Source: Idiomarina aquatica (GTDB lineage: Bacteria; Pseudomonadota; Gammaproteobacteria; Enterobacterales; Alteromonadaceae). Taken from it: a stretch of 64,000 nt of DNA. Both the position numbers and the translations under genes were made by a program. Below are positions 42,094 through 52,109 of this stretch, in pieces. The DNA lies in contig NZ_SNXI01000013.1 in NCBI RefSeq assembly GCF_004362895.1, forward strand, positions 1 to 64,000, given 5' to 3'. Each line of letters begins with the position of its first letter. Positions within the stretch are counted from its first letter, which is position 1. The notes below the pieces were generated by a model. The model was given only the letters and a program-made list of their open reading frames with translations. It had not been told where the DNA came from and did not search any database.

Positions 42094-42834
42094 ATGAACC
42101 ACCGCGATACGATTTTTTCTAAGCCCTTACCCAGCGTCGCTGATTTTAGCTTCGATCAGCACGTGGTCGAGGTGTTTCCCGACATGATAAACCGCTCGGT
42201 TCCGGGTTATTCCAGTATTTTACAAACCTTGCCGCAGCTGGCCACACGTTACGTTCAGCCCGACTCGACTGTTTATGATTTAGGTTGTTCGCTGGGTGCG
42301 GCAACGCTGGCGTTGCGCAAAGGCTGCGAAGCCACTGCACCGGTTCAGATTGTCGCCGTGGATAACTCCGAAGCGATGATTGAGCGCGCGCGCCTACACC
42401 TTCAGGGCTTTAAAAGCCAAGTGCCGGTTACACTACGATGCGAGGATATCCGCGAAACCGACATTACTAATGCGTCTATGATAGTGCTCAATTTTACGTT
42501 GCAATTCGTGCCGCGTGAAGAGCGTCAGCGTATTATTTCGACACTTTTTTCGGGTTTACGCCCTGGTGGTGCCTTGATGATTGCCGAAAAAATCATCGCC
42601 GAGGACGATACCATGAACGATGTCCTGGTGGATCTGCACCACGATTTTAAGCGTGCCAATGGCTACAGCGAGCTGGAAATCAGTCAAAAACGCGCGGCTA
42701 TCGAAAACGTTATGAAAATTGACAAGCTGTCCGACCATTTTGCGCGTTTTAAGGAAGCCGGCTTTGCCCACTATGGCTGCTGGTTTCAGTGTTTTAATTT
42801 TGCTGCCATGCTGGCTGTTAAGGGAACGGACTAA
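42094..42834 (+). CDS. cmoA: Carboxy-S-adenosylmethionine synthase
   Basis: SAM-dependent enzyme of 246 aa converting SAM and prephenate to carboxy-SAM for wobble-uridine modification (cmo5U) of tRNA. The methyltransferase-fold motif VYDLGCSLGAATLALR and the acidic AVDNSEAMIERAR loop are visible. Its stop overlaps the cmoB ATG by one base (TAATG). Confidence 0.96.
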   Translation: MNHRDTIFSKPLPSVADFSFDQHVVEVFPDMINRSVPGYSSILQTLPQLATRYVQPDSTVYDLGCSLGAATLALRKGCEATAPVQIVAVDNSEAMIERARLHLQGFKSQVPVTLRCEDIRETDITNASMIVLNFTLQFVPREERQRIISTLFSGLRPGGALMIAEKIIAEDDTMNDVLVDLHHDFKRANGYSELEISQKRAAIENVMKIDKLSDHFARFKEAGFAHYGCWFQCFNFAAMLAVKGTD

Positions 42835-43814
42835 TGCCAATGTTTAATCATTCACTGCAACGCTTGCTCGACAGCCCGCACGCCGCCTGGCTGGAAACCT
42901 TACCAACACAGCTACGTCAGTTTAGCGACAAACCCCATGGCGACTTTAAAAAATGGCAACGGGTGTTAAAGCAGTTGCCGGATATCGAACTAACGGATAG
43001 CGCGGATGTTGATTTAGGCGACACCATTAGCATCGGCTCTGCGGCGCAGGCGACCGACTCGCAGCGGGCGCAAATGCGCGGGCTGTTAATGCAGTTATGC
43101 CCGTGGCGTAAAGGTCCGTTCGATTTGTTCGGCATGACCATCGATACCGAATGGCGGTCGGACTGGAAGTGGCAGCGGGTTGCGCCCCATCTGGATTCAT
43201 TACAGGGCAAACAAGTGCTGGATGTCGGCTGTGGCAGCGGTTATCACTTATGGCGGATGCTGGAAGCCGGTGCGGAGGATGTGTGGGGAGTCGATCCGGG
43301 CGAGCTGTTTTTAACCCAGTTTCAGGCCATTAAAAAATATATGCCGCCGGCGCTTGCCCGGCACGCGCACTTTTTCCCGGTGGGTATTGAACAGATGCCG
43401 GAGTTAAAAAGCTTCGATACCGTGTTTAGTATGGGGGTGCTGTATCACCGCCGTTCGCCGCTGGAATTTTTGCAGCAGTTAAAAGGGTTGTTAAAGCCCG
43501 GCGGCCAGTTAGTGCTGGAGACGATTGTAGTCGAGGGCGACGATACCACGGTGATGATGCCCGGTGAACGTTATGCACAAATGCGCAATGTTTGGTTTTT
43601 ACCCAGCGCTGAGGCGTTGGCGGTTTGGCTACAACGGCTGGGCTTCAAAGACATCGAAATTGTTGACCATAACGTCACCTCTCTGGACGAACAGCGGTCG
43701 ACGGAATGGATGCAGGGTGAATCGTTAAAAGATTTTCTTGATCCAAATGACTACAATATGACTATTGAAGGGTACAAAGCACCGATCCGTGCCATTCTGA
43801 CCGCACGGACCTAA
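42834..43814 (+). CDS. cmoB: tRNA U34 carboxymethyltransferase
   Basis: Protein of 326 aa that uses carboxy-SAM from CmoA to make 5-carboxymethoxyuridine at tRNA position 34. The N-terminal extension with RKGPFDLFGMTIDTEWRSDW and the Rossmann motif VLDVGCGSGYHLWRM are family-specific. Coupled to cmoA. Confidence 0.97.
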   Translation: MPMFNHSLQRLLDSPHAAWLETLPTQLRQFSDKPHGDFKKWQRVLKQLPDIELTDSADVDLGDTISIGSAAQATDSQRAQMRGLLMQLCPWRKGPFDLFGMTIDTEWRSDWKWQRVAPHLDSLQGKQVLDVGCGSGYHLWRMLEAGAEDVWGVDPGELFLTQFQAIKKYMPPALARHAHFFPVGIEQMPELKSFDTVFSMGVLYHRRSPLEFLQQLKGLLKPGGQLVLETIVVEGDDTTVMMPGERYAQMRNVWFLPSAEALAVWLQRLGFKDIEIVDHNVTSLDEQRSTEWMQGESLKDFLDPNDYNMTIEGYKAPIRAILTART

Positions 43815-43847
43815 GTTTTCTTCAATAAGGGCGGTATCAATACTGAT

Positions 43848-44762
43848 ATGGCACATTACAGAGCAAAATCCACCTTAGAGCAGTGGCGGATTTTTCAGGC
43901 CGTTATCGACTGTGGCGGTTATGCTCACGCAGCCGATAAATTGAATAAGAGCCAATCCTCTTTAAACCACGCCGTAGCAAAATTACAACAGGTGTTAGGC
44001 GTACAACTGCTTGAGGTTAAAGGTCGTAAGGCGGTTTTAACGGCGGTGGGCGAAGTTATGCTTCGTCGCTCCCGACAGTTGACACAAACGGCACAGGAAC
44101 TGGAACAACTGGCCCATAACCTGGAACAAGGTTGGGAGCCGGAAGTTAAATTAGCGCTGGAGATGGTGTTTGACCGCTCGACGCTGATTCCGGCATTACG
44201 CAAGTTTCAGGACTTTAGCCGCGGCAGCCGGTTATCGATCGAAGACACCGTATTGACCGGCACGCTGGAGCACATTCGCGAAAAATCAGCGGATGTGGTC
44301 ATTACCCACCACCTGCCGAAAGGCTATATTGGCGAACCTATTGACGATTATGTGATGGATTTGGTGTGCCATCCTGACCATCCGTTGGCGCAACTCGAAC
44401 AGCCGATTGCGCAGGACGAGTTAAGCCAGCATTTGCAAATTGTTATCCGCGATACCGCCGAACATCCGCAGGAGGATGAAGGCTGGCTGAAGGCGGAGCA
44501 ACGCTGGACGGTGAGCCATTTCGACGAAGCTTTGCGATTGGTTCGTTCCGGCCTCGGCTTTTGCTGGTTACCGCCCTACATTGCCGAGCGCGAGATGAAA
44601 AAAGGCGCTATTCGCAAACTGCAACTTGAAGGCAGTAGCTGCCGCAAAGGCAGCTTGTATATGGTGCTACCGAAAGGCGAACAAACCGGCCCCTGCGCAC
44701 GCCAATTGGCCGACTTGATTATGGGCAAGGAGATCGAAGCGCAGAAAGCGGCTGCGTCGTAA
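43848..44762 (+). CDS. LysR-family transcriptional regulator
   Basis: Protein of 304 aa. An N-terminal winged HTH (about residues 10-70: YAHAADKLNKSQSSLNHAVAKLQQ) is followed by a type 2 periplasmic-binding-like effector domain. The effector and targets are unknown. It is 33 bp downstream of cmoB on the same strand, and no divergent target gene is adjacent, which is unusual for LysR proteins. Its stop codon is immediately followed by a REP palindrome. Confidence 0.92.
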   Translation: MAHYRAKSTLEQWRIFQAVIDCGGYAHAADKLNKSQSSLNHAVAKLQQVLGVQLLEVKGRKAVLTAVGEVMLRRSRQLTQTAQELEQLAHNLEQGWEPEVKLALEMVFDRSTLIPALRKFQDFSRGSRLSIEDTVLTGTLEHIREKSADVVITHHLPKGYIGEPIDDYVMDLVCHPDHPLAQLEQPIAQDELSQHLQIVIRDTAEHPQEDEGWLKAEQRWTVSHFDEALRLVRSGLGFCWLPPYIAEREMKKGAIRKLQLEGSSCRKGSLYMVLPKGEQTGPCARQLADLIMGKEIEAQKAAAS

Positions 44763-44785
44763 CGTGCGCCAAAGGCGCAAGCTAC
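44763..44785 (-). repeat. REP palindrome between lysR-type gene and galU
   Basis: On the minus strand GTAG-CTTGCGCC-TTT-GGCGCACG. The TAG of the GTAG head is the stop codon of galU, and the other end abuts the stop of the LysR gene. It lies exactly between two convergent genes. Confidence 0.88.
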
Positions 44786-45675
44786 AGGCTTTTTATATAA
44801 TCCCGCATATCATCCGCCAATTGCGGGTGGCGCAGGGCGTGCTCTAAAAAGGCTTTGGCGTAGCCGAATTTGTTGCCGCAGTCGTGGCTTTTGCCTTTCA
44901 TGTAGTAGGCATTGACCGGTTTATCCTGCAATAACATTGCCATGGCGTCGGTTAGCTGAATTTCGTTGCCGGCACCGACCGGGGTTCTTTCCAGCAATGG
45001 CCATAATTCTTTCGGAAACACATAACGACCAACCACAGCCAAATCTGACGGCGCCTCGTCCACGGCGGGTTTTTCAACCAATTGCTTAATGGCCGCCTGC
45101 TCACCGGGGGCCAAATCCGCACCGTTAATATCGGCAACGCCGTAGCTACTGACATTTTCGTGTGGTACTTTCTCTACCATCACCTGGGCCGCGCCGGTCT
45201 GCTCAAAATTGCGCTTCATTTCGGCCATGTTGTCGCGCTTAAGGTCGCAGCTGGCTTCGTCGACCAGGACATCCGGTAACACCACCGCAAACGGTTCATT
45301 CCCGACCAGCGGTCGCGCACACAGCACGGCATGGCCTAAGCCCTTCGCCTCGCCCTGACGCACGTGCATAATGGTGGTGCCTTTGGGACAAATCGCCTGT
45401 ACTTCTTCTAACAACTGACGCTTAACGCGGCGCTCGAGGGTTGTTTCTAGTTCAAAACTGGTATCGAAGTGGTTTTCGATACTGTTTTTACTCGAATGTG
45501 TAACCAAAATCACATCGGTTAAGCCCGCCGCAGCGCACTCTTCTACAATAAACTGGATCAACGGGCGGTCGACCAGCGGCAGCATTTCTTTTGGAATCGC
45601 CTTAGTGGCCGGCAACATCCGTGTTCCAAGTCCCGCAACCGGGATAACGACTTTTTTGACGCTGTGCTTATCCAT
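44782..45675 (-). CDS. galU: UTP-glucose-1-phosphate uridylyltransferase
   Basis: Nucleotidyltransferase of 297 aa making UDP-glucose for polysaccharide and envelope sugars. The signature [20 protein letters not shown] at the N-terminus and the VEKP motif ([13 protein letters not shown]) are present. The stop codon lies in a REP palindrome. The nearby rssB-like gene reproduces the E. coli rssB-galU neighbourhood. Confidence 0.97.
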   Translation of the reverse strand: MDKHSVKKVVIPVAGLGTRMLPATKAIPKEMLPLVDRPLIQFIVEECAAAGLTDVILVTHSSKNSIENHFDTSFELETTLERRVKRQLLEEVQAICPKGTTIMHVRQGEAKGLGHAVLCARPLVGNEPFAVVLPDVLVDEASCDLKRDNMAEMKRNFEQTGAAQVMVEKVPHENVSSYGVADINGADLAPGEQAAIKQLVEKPAVDEAPSDLAVVGRYVFPKELWPLLERTPVGAGNEIQLTDAMAMLLQDKPVNAYYMKGKSHDCGNKFGYAKAFLEHALRHPQLADDMRDYIKSL

Positions 45676-45789
45676 GCTCTTCCCTATTTTAAAATTCTAG
45701 AAATCGGTCACGTTTATACCGTGATTTGCTGTTATAATGCAACCTCAACGCGCCTATAGACAGTGAATTTAAAGGTAACAAAGGTACTT

Positions 45790-46101
45790 ATGGCCCTGTA
45801 TTTTTCGTCAAAAAAAGTTCCCCAGCTGCAGCAATACTCGTTTGTTGAACGCGCTGCAATCCTCGCTGCTGCGCAACAAGCGATGCCGGTTCCACGCCGG
45901 TTAATCTGCAACCTGGCTAAGTTAGTGCCAATTTGTGTGGTATTTTATGCCATTGTTGACGTGCAGGGTTGGTGGAAACTGCCGGCTTTGTTGGCGGCGG
46001 GTATTGGCTATCCGTTGTTTACCCAGCCGATTAATATCAATATGAGCCTGCCCTACATCGATAAGGCTATTCGTCAGTTTGAGGCGTCTCGCGCTGAATA
46101 A
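45790..46101 (+). CDS. Small membrane protein, unknown
   Basis: Not recognised. 103 aa from ATG 45790, which follows AAAGG; the frame is open nine codons further. Two hydrophobic stretches (about residues 45-65 and 68-85) suggest a hairpin in the inner membrane, with a basic N-terminus containing FVERAAILAAAQQ. It sits between galU and the rssB-like gene on the opposite strand, and its last 35 bp overlap the end of the rssB-like gene tail to tail. Confidence 0.65.
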   Translation: MALYFSSKKVPQLQQYSFVERAAILAAAQQAMPVPRRLICNLAKLVPICVVFYAIVDVQGWWKLPALLAAGIGYPLFTQPININMSLPYIDKAIRQFEASRAE

Positions 46102-47062
46102 TCAGTTCGGCTTGCTGCGGCAGCCGGGCATGAATTTTAGTCACCTCGCTCATTTCGCGACACTGGTAGCGCGCCTGTTGCCATATGCCCAACGCCAGAT
46201 CCGGTTTTGTCTGCGGTTCACTGTGTATCATGTCCCCCGCCTGCGCCCAGCGCCAGTGTTGTTGTTTGGTATCTAACACCCCCACCCAGACATCAAAAAC
46301 CGTACGAATGCGCGAGTGACAGAGCTCGTTATTAAGATGCCGCAACAGCCGCTGTGGTTGTAAAACCGTATCGTCGTTTCCGGACAGGTGTTGACGTAAC
46401 AGCGGATCTAACAGCGTTTTGAAAACCAGCAAGGGTATCAGGGTTTGGTCGGTTGCGTTTTGCGGGCTTGCCATCAGCACCAGCACCCTGCCGTCCAGCA
46501 GTGGCCGGTAATCCAGCCACAAACTAGGCTGTCCGCTTTGCAGATGAAAATCAAACCGGTAGCCGCCCAACTGCAGCGAGCCATTAGGCAATAATTCGTG
46601 CGTCAGCCGCTGTACCAGCGCATCATCGTTGTAGAGCACGTCGATATGATCATCCAGCTCCCAGCGATCATGCAGGTAGGTTTCTTCTAACTGGTAGCGC
46701 TTAAGACAATGCTGAATTGCCTCGTTTAGGGTGGTTAAACTCTCTAACGGCTTGACCAGATAATCCCACGCCCCCAGTCGCACCGCTTCGCGGATATCCG
46801 CCATGGAATCACTGGCAGAAACCACAATAATCGGCAGGTCGGTGGTCATCGACAGCAGTCTCTCGATAACCTCGAGACCGCTGATATCAGGGAGTTTTAA
46901 GTCACAAATGATAATATCGGGGGTACGTTGACTGCACAGTTTGATGCCTTCGCCGCCGTTAGCTGTACAGTGCACGTCATAATCGAGCTGACGCAGGTAT
47001 TGTTGCACGACGCCCTGAAAAACGACGTCGTCCTCGATCATTAATACCGTTGCCTGCGACAT
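46067..47062 (-). CDS. rssB: RssB-like response regulator
   Basis: Protein of 331 aa: an N-terminal receiver domain with phospho-acceptor Asp54 (IIICDLKLPD), the acidic pocket EDD at 10-12 and the conserved VVSASD and YLVKPL segments, followed by a linker and a C-terminal domain resembling a degenerate PP2C phosphatase fold. This matches RssB, the adaptor that delivers sigma-S to ClpXP. The gene's position near galU supports it. A generic PP2C-type response regulator is the alternative. Confidence 0.8.
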   Translation of the reverse strand: MSQATVLMIEDDVVFQGVVQQYLRQLDYDVHCTANGGEGIKLCSQRTPDIIICDLKLPDISGLEVIERLLSMTTDLPIIVVSASDSMADIREAVRLGAWDYLVKPLESLTTLNEAIQHCLKRYQLEETYLHDRWELDDHIDVLYNDDALVQRLTHELLPNGSLQLGGYRFDFHLQSGQPSLWLDYRPLLDGRVLVLMASPQNATDQTLIPLLVFKTLLDPLLRQHLSGNDDTVLQPQRLLRHLNNELCHSRIRTVFDVWVGVLDTKQQHWRWAQAGDMIHSEPQTKPDLALGIWQQARYQCREMSEVTKIHARLPQQAELIIQRETPQTDE

Positions 47063-47136
47063 GTTTACCGCCTTTAAATACCGAAACTGCCTTAAGCATT
47101 GTTCAGGATCAGGCTGGCGTCAATGTCACGATTTGA

Positions 47137-47871
47137 TTAAAAATCTTCAAAATCTTCGAAGTCTTCAGCCGGCTCTTGCGGCGGATTACCGTCATACACG
47201 TTGTAACGCCAGTTTTGATAGTAGGCTTCTTTTACAAAGGTATAGGGATCCAGCGAGTTCTCTAAAACTTGCTCTTGATCGCGCAGCCGCAAACGAAGCT
47301 CCAGGCCTTTTACGGTGTAACGCGGGATGTCCCAATCTGAATCGACTTCGGTATAGGGGAAGTAGTTACCGTCAACCCAGTCGGTACCACGGTCGATAAG
47401 CACCGTTGGCCCCAGCAATGGCAGCATTAGATACGGCCCGTCTGGCACGCCCCATAGCGCCAGCGTTTCACCCAGCGACTCTTCGCGTTTGGTCAAGCCC
47501 ATTTCGGTGGCCGGATCCAATAGCCCCAGCAAACCAATGGTACTGTTAAAGAAAAAACGGCCGACAGTAATACCGGCATCTTTAGGTTTGCCTTGCAAAA
47601 TATTATTTACAAATGACCAGGGTTCTTGCAGGTTTTCGAATGCGCGATACAACGAATTACGCACGGGTTCAGGAACATTTTCGTAAGCCTCGGCAGTTGG
47701 CTTTATTACCGCTTCGTCAACATCCTGGTTAAAATCCCAGACCACGCGGTTCATGTCCTCAAACGGGTCTCTCTTGTCGGCATAAGGATCATCCGGTGTG
47801 GATGAACAACCGGCCAACACCAGCACTGACATCAGTGCACCAAACAGCTTCGCATACCACGTTTTTTGCAT
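47137..47871 (-). CDS. mlaA: Outer-membrane lipid asymmetry lipoprotein MlaA (VacJ)
   Basis: Lipoprotein of 244 aa with lipobox LAGC (Cys22). Family segments visible are DPFEDMNRVVWDFNQDVDEAVIKP, GRFFFNSTIGLLGLLDPA and the LPLLGPTVLIDRG region. MlaA removes misplaced phospholipids from the outer leaflet together with MlaBCDEF. The C-terminus ends in an unusual acidic repeat (EDFEDFEDF). The start is only 3 bp after the ccmI stop, so it is probably the last gene of the ccm transcript, away from the other mla genes. Confidence 0.95.
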   Translation of the reverse strand: MQKTWYAKLFGALMSVLVLAGCSSTPDDPYADKRDPFEDMNRVVWDFNQDVDEAVIKPTAEAYENVPEPVRNSLYRAFENLQEPWSFVNNILQGKPKDAGITVGRFFFNSTIGLLGLLDPATEMGLTKREESLGETLALWGVPDGPYLMLPLLGPTVLIDRGTDWVDGNYFPYTEVDSDWDIPRYTVKGLELRLRLRDQEQVLENSLDPYTFVKEAYYQNWRYNVYDGNPPQEPAEDFEDFEDF

Positions 47872-47874
47872 CGC

Positions 47875-49113
47875 TTACTTTCCACTTCCGTTTTGATTGT
47901 CTGTTGTCGCAACTCGCTCTGTCAGTCTTAGTGTAACGCTGGCAGAATCCTTTGCATTAATAGCCACAGGTACGGCATTCAGATCACCTACCTGGACATC
48001 TATTTTGTCATCTTGCGAGACCCGCGCCTGTACTTTCCATTGCTCGAGTGAGCTTAGTTGATAGTCGGGCAGCATCGAATCCTGATTACTCAGCGTTACC
48101 GTTACCGGCAAACTGCTGGCGGCAACACGCTTAACTGCTGCCGGCATCGGCGCCCCATCAGGCGCAGTTACGTAAATAAATAAGGTACCATTGGCAGGCA
48201 CTGCATCTCGCACGGTTTCGCCCAGCTCCACGGTTACCGTCAGGCTCATGGCACCCTGTTGCAACTGCTGCTTGGCATCGGCAATTGCCTGTTCCACCAC
48301 CTCGCGCCGGTTTGAGTCTGCAGGCGTTAATGATAACAAGCGCTGCCAGGCATTAATGGCCTGCTCGTAATCGGCATTTTCGAACGCGACAAAACCGCTC
48401 AATGACAGTGCATCAGCATTATCCGGCTCCAACCGAAGTGCGCGAGCTAATAATTGTGCGGCTTGCTGATTGGTCTCAGCACTACCATTTTGCAATAAGA
48501 AGCGAGCATAGCTTATTAGCGTGCCGACCCGATCAGGATCTAAGTCCAGCGACCGTTGAAAGGCGTTATTGGCCTGATCGAATTGTTGTAGATCACTCAT
48601 CAGGCCGGCATAAATCCACCACGCGATGGGATCATCGCCCTGGCGTTGTAGTTTTTGCCGCAGCCCCAGCGCAAAGGTCGACAGCGTTTCGGCATCCACC
48701 TGCTGTTGTTCCTGTAACACGGTTTTGCCTAACTCGGGCAGTTGCTGCAAGGCGTCGTCGGCCTGGCGCTGCAATGTCCAGCTACCGAATGCCATGTAGA
48801 GCCCAACTGACATCACCACCAATAAGGCAATGGGTAGCCAGGGTTTAGCCGGTAGCCATTTTATGTCGGCTTCGATATTACGATTATCGGTAACAAAGGT
48901 TTTATCCAGCTCGGTTACCGCTTGCTGATATTCTTCCTCGCTGACACGACCGTTGGCATGATCCTCGTCTAATTCGGACAGGCGCTGACGGTACCACTGC
49001 TGATTTTCGTTATCGCGACTAAGCTGCTGTTTGTGCTGAAATACCCGTGCCAATAAAATGACAATCACCGCTAAGATGACTAACACGGCTAACGCCAGTA
49101 CTAACTTAATCAT
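47875..49113 (-). CDS. ccmI: Cytochrome c maturation protein CcmI
   Basis: Inner-membrane protein of 412 aa with two N-terminal membrane helices (about 4-20 and 95-113), a cytoplasmic loop between them (RQRLSELDEDHANGRVSEEEY) and a periplasmic TPR domain (about 130-290). A beta-rich C-terminal extension is also present. It chaperones apocytochrome c to CcmFH. It overlaps ccmH by eight bases. Confidence 0.93.
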   Translation of the reverse strand: MIKLVLALAVLVILAVIVILLARVFQHKQQLSRDNENQQWYRQRLSELDEDHANGRVSEEEYQQAVTELDKTFVTDNRNIEADIKWLPAKPWLPIALLVVMSVGLYMAFGSWTLQRQADDALQQLPELGKTVLQEQQQVDAETLSTFALGLRQKLQRQGDDPIAWWIYAGLMSDLQQFDQANNAFQRSLDLDPDRVGTLISYARFLLQNGSAETNQQAAQLLARALRLEPDNADALSLSGFVAFENADYEQAINAWQRLLSLTPADSNRREVVEQAIADAKQQLQQGAMSLTVTVELGETVRDAVPANGTLFIYVTAPDGAPMPAAVKRVAASSLPVTVTLSNQDSMLPDYQLSSLEQWKVQARVSQDDKIDVQVGDLNAVPVAINAKDSASVTLRLTERVATTDNQNGSGK

Positions 49114-49576
49114 CTTTGCCCTCCGCCTTTAGTTGCGCCAGGCGACGCTTTTCTTCGTCGCTTAAGGTGACCGGCTGGCTACGCTTACGCGATAAGCGCA
49201 ACGCCAGAAAAATGCCAATTAATGCAATCGCCACCGGTGCCACCCAAAGTATGGCGGTAAATACATTAAACGGCGGCTTATAGTGCGCGAAGTTGCCGTA
49301 GCGCGCGACCATGTAATCGATAACAGCTTGTTTCGATTCACCGGCCATGACCATTTCGTAGGCGCGTTCACGCATGTCGGCCGCAAGCGGCGCATTGGAG
49401 TCGGCAATATTCTGGTTTTGACATTTCGGGCAGCGTAATTCGCTGATCAGTTCCGCGTAGGTCTTGCGCTGTTGTTCGGTGTCGAACTCGTGGCCATCAT
49501 AGGTAACCTGTTGCGCCATTGCACTCAGGCTCAGACACAACAACAGGCTGGCTATTAACGCACTGAAATGTCTCAT
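49106..49576 (-). CDS. ccmH: Cytochrome c maturation protein CcmH
   Basis: Protein of 156 aa with a signal peptide, the redox-active LRCPKCQNQ motif and a C-terminal membrane helix. It reduces or holds the apocytochrome CXXCH cysteines. It overlaps ccmG by four bases. Confidence 0.96.
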   Translation of the reverse strand: MRHFSALIASLLLCLSLSAMAQQVTYDGHEFDTEQQRKTYAELISELRCPKCQNQNIADSNAPLAADMRERAYEMVMAGESKQAVIDYMVARYGNFAHYKPPFNVFTAILWVAPVAIALIGIFLALRLSRKRSQPVTLSDEEKRRLAQLKAEGKDD

Positions 49577-50136
49577 TGCTGCGCCTCCTGCTGTAACTGG
49601 GTATAAATGCCTTTGAGTTTGTTCTGCCAGTTACGAGCATTGACGTCGCCCACATGGCGGTACCGAATTTTGCCCTCGGCATCAATAAAATAAGTTTCCG
49701 GCGCACCGTACACACCAAATTCAAAGGCGACGTCGCCTTCGGGATCGAACAGGTTAACGGTGTACGGGTCGCCAAGGGTATTTAACCAGTCTATGGCTTT
49801 GGCACGCGAATCGTCTTTGTAATTGAGCCCGACAATAGGTATTCCCTGTGCCGCCAACTCGTTTAAAAACGCATGTTCAGCGCGGCAGGTCGGACACCAG
49901 GTAGCCCAAACGTTCATCAGCATGGGACCGCCTTTTAACACCTCCTGGCTGTAAACTTTGTCGTTGTTAAACAAGTCCACGGCATTGAATTCAGGTACCG
50001 ATTTATCAATTAACACCGATTCGAGTTTGGTCGGGTCACTGCCGAGGCCTTTTAATAAAAACACCAGCAATAGTGCAAATACGATTAAGGGCGCAAACAG
50101 CACCCACCAACGGCGTTTGGGCTGCTCTTCACTCAT
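49573..50136 (-). CDS. ccmG: Thiol:disulfide interchange protein CcmG/DsbE
   Basis: Membrane-anchored thioredoxin-like protein of 187 aa: one N-terminal helix (about 14-30), then the active site ATWCPTCRAEH and the cis-proline region VYGAPETYFID. It keeps apocytochrome thiols reduced in the periplasm. It overlaps ccmF by four bases. Confidence 0.96.
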   Translation of the reverse strand: MSEEQPKRRWWVLFAPLIVFALLLVFLLKGLGSDPTKLESVLIDKSVPEFNAVDLFNNDKVYSQEVLKGGPMLMNVWATWCPTCRAEHAFLNELAAQGIPIVGLNYKDDSRAKAIDWLNTLGDPYTVNLFDPEGDVAFEFGVYGAPETYFIDAEGKIRYRHVGDVNARNWQNKLKGIYTQLQQEAQQ

Positions 50137-52109
50137 GCCGGCTGCTCCTTAGCTTTAACCCGTTTACTCGAACGATAACGCTTGTCTGCCATCGCTAGTG
50201 CGCCACCAATGGCCATAATAATCGCGCCCAACCAAATCCAGCGCACAAAAGGTTTTACGTAAAAACGCACTGCCCAGGGCTGATCCGCATCCGCAACATC
50301 ATCTAAAGGCTCGCCCATCGCTACATATAAGTCTCGCAATAAACTAGCGTCTAAGCCGACTTCGGTCATGCTCATGCGCTGAACGGTGTAAAAGCGTTTT
50401 TCGCTAACCACTTCGGTAACGAATTCGCCGTTTTTATGTAGCTGGAAAATGCCCTGATCAGCAAGGTAATTAGACCCCTCAAAGTGCGTAAGCTCGTTAA
50501 AGGTTAACTCATAACCACTAACTTCTACGGTTTGTCCGGGCGCAATGGCAACATCACGCTCGGTTTCGTAATGCGACACCAACGCCACCCCAATCAGGGT
50601 TACGGCGAAGCCGATGTGCCCCAGCACCATGCCCCAATGGCTGGCCGGTATACGGGTAATGCCTGCCAGACCCTGTTTGCGTTGTTTTAGGGTCTGTTGC
50701 ACTTCGGTTATCGTCGACAGTGCTACCCAGAACGCCAGGAACAGACCAATAGCCGCCCACGCCGGCAGTTGTTCAGCCCAAATACGCGGTAAAATAAAGG
50801 TCAGTGCGAGGGCTAATACCAGACACAGTGCCAGTGGTTTAAGTAGCGGCTGCAGTGGCTGTCGGCGCCAGCGCATCAGCGGGCCGACCCCAAGTAGTAA
50901 TGCAAAGGGTACCACCAGGTAGGCGTACAGCTCGTTAAAGAACGGTTCACCAATGGAGATACTGCCCATGCCCAGTTCTTTATGCACTAATGGCAGCAAG
51001 GTGCCCAGCAGTACCACAATCATGGCGGCCATCAGCAGCACGTTATTACCCAGTAGCATCACTTCGCGCGAGGCCAGGTCGTAACGGCTGTAGCCCTGCA
51101 TTTGCGAGGCTCGCATACCATAAAGAATAAGCGAGCCGCCAATAACGATGGCTAACAACACTAAAATAAACAGCCCGCGGGTGGGATCGGAGGCGAACGC
51201 ATGCACCGAGACCAATACGCCGGAGCGCACTAAGAAGGTACCCAGCAAACTTAAACTAAAGGCCGCTATGGCTAACAGCACCGTCCATGATTTAAAACTG
51301 CCGCGCTTTTCGGTGACCGCCAGCGAGTGCAATAAGGCGGTCCCCACCAGCCATGGCATAAACGAGGCGTTTTCGACCGGATCCCAGAACCACCAGCCGC
51401 CCCAGCCGAGTTCGTAATAGGCCCACCAACTACCAATAGCGATACCCAGCGTCAGAAAAATCCACGCAGCCAGAGTCCACGGGCGTGACCAGCGCGCCCA
51501 GGCGGCGTCGAGCTTACCGGATATCAATGCTGCGATAGCAAAGGCGAACGCCACCGAGAAGCCGACGTAGCCCATATAGAGTAACGGCGGATGAATGATC
51601 ATGCCGGGGTCTTGTAATAACGGATTCAGATCGCGGCCGTCGACCGGGATCATCGGTAGGCTGCGATCAAACGGGTTGGAGACCGTTAGCATAAACAGGT
51701 AAAAGCCGATGCTGATTAGGCCTAAAATACCCAATACCCGCGCCACCATCGGTAGCGGCATCGAGCGTGACAGCAGTGCCACTGCCGCTATCCAGCCCGA
51801 CTGCATCAACATCCACAGCAGGAATGAGCCTTCGTGCGACCCCCATACCGCGGTCACTCGATAATGCGTCGGCAGTGCAGTATTCGAGTTGGCGGCTACA
51901 TAAGCAATGGAAAAATCGTTAACGACAAAGGCCGTAACCAACATCGCAAAAGCTATAGCGGTAAATAAAAACTGCCCGATAGCCAGCGGCCGCGCGTAAC
52001 TCATCACGCCACCGTGCCCACGCCACGCGCCATAAAGCGCATAGCCGGCCAGCAATACCGAAAAAGCTAAGGCAATGGCGATACTGAGGTGTCCGAGTTC
52101 AGCAATCAT
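50133..52109 (-). CDS. ccmF: Heme lyase CcmF
   Basis: Polytopic inner-membrane protein of 658 aa with about 15 helices. The heme-handling WWD domain reads [19 protein letters not shown] (near residues 234-252). Conserved periplasmic histidines are in [12 protein letters not shown] and [12 protein letters not shown]. It attaches heme to apocytochrome c with CcmH and CcmI. Confidence 0.97.
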   Translation of the reverse strand: MIAELGHLSIAIALAFSVLLAGYALYGAWRGHGGVMSYARPLAIGQFLFTAIAFAMLVTAFVVNDFSIAYVAANSNTALPTHYRVTAVWGSHEGSFLLWMLMQSGWIAAVALLSRSMPLPMVARVLGILGLISIGFYLFMLTVSNPFDRSLPMIPVDGRDLNPLLQDPGMIIHPPLLYMGYVGFSVAFAFAIAALISGKLDAAWARWSRPWTLAAWIFLTLGIAIGSWWAYYELGWGGWWFWDPVENASFMPWLVGTALLHSLAVTEKRGSFKSWTVLLAIAAFSLSLLGTFLVRSGVLVSVHAFASDPTRGLFILVLLAIVIGGSLILYGMRASQMQGYSRYDLASREVMLLGNNVLLMAAMIVVLLGTLLPLVHKELGMGSISIGEPFFNELYAYLVVPFALLLGVGPLMRWRRQPLQPLLKPLALCLVLALALTFILPRIWAEQLPAWAAIGLFLAFWVALSTITEVQQTLKQRKQGLAGITRIPASHWGMVLGHIGFAVTLIGVALVSHYETERDVAIAPGQTVEVSGYELTFNELTHFEGSNYLADQGIFQLHKNGEFVTEVVSEKRFYTVQRMSMTEVGLDASLLRDLYVAMGEPLDDVADADQPWAVRFYVKPFVRWIWLGAIIMAIGGALAMADKRYRSSKRVKAKEQPA

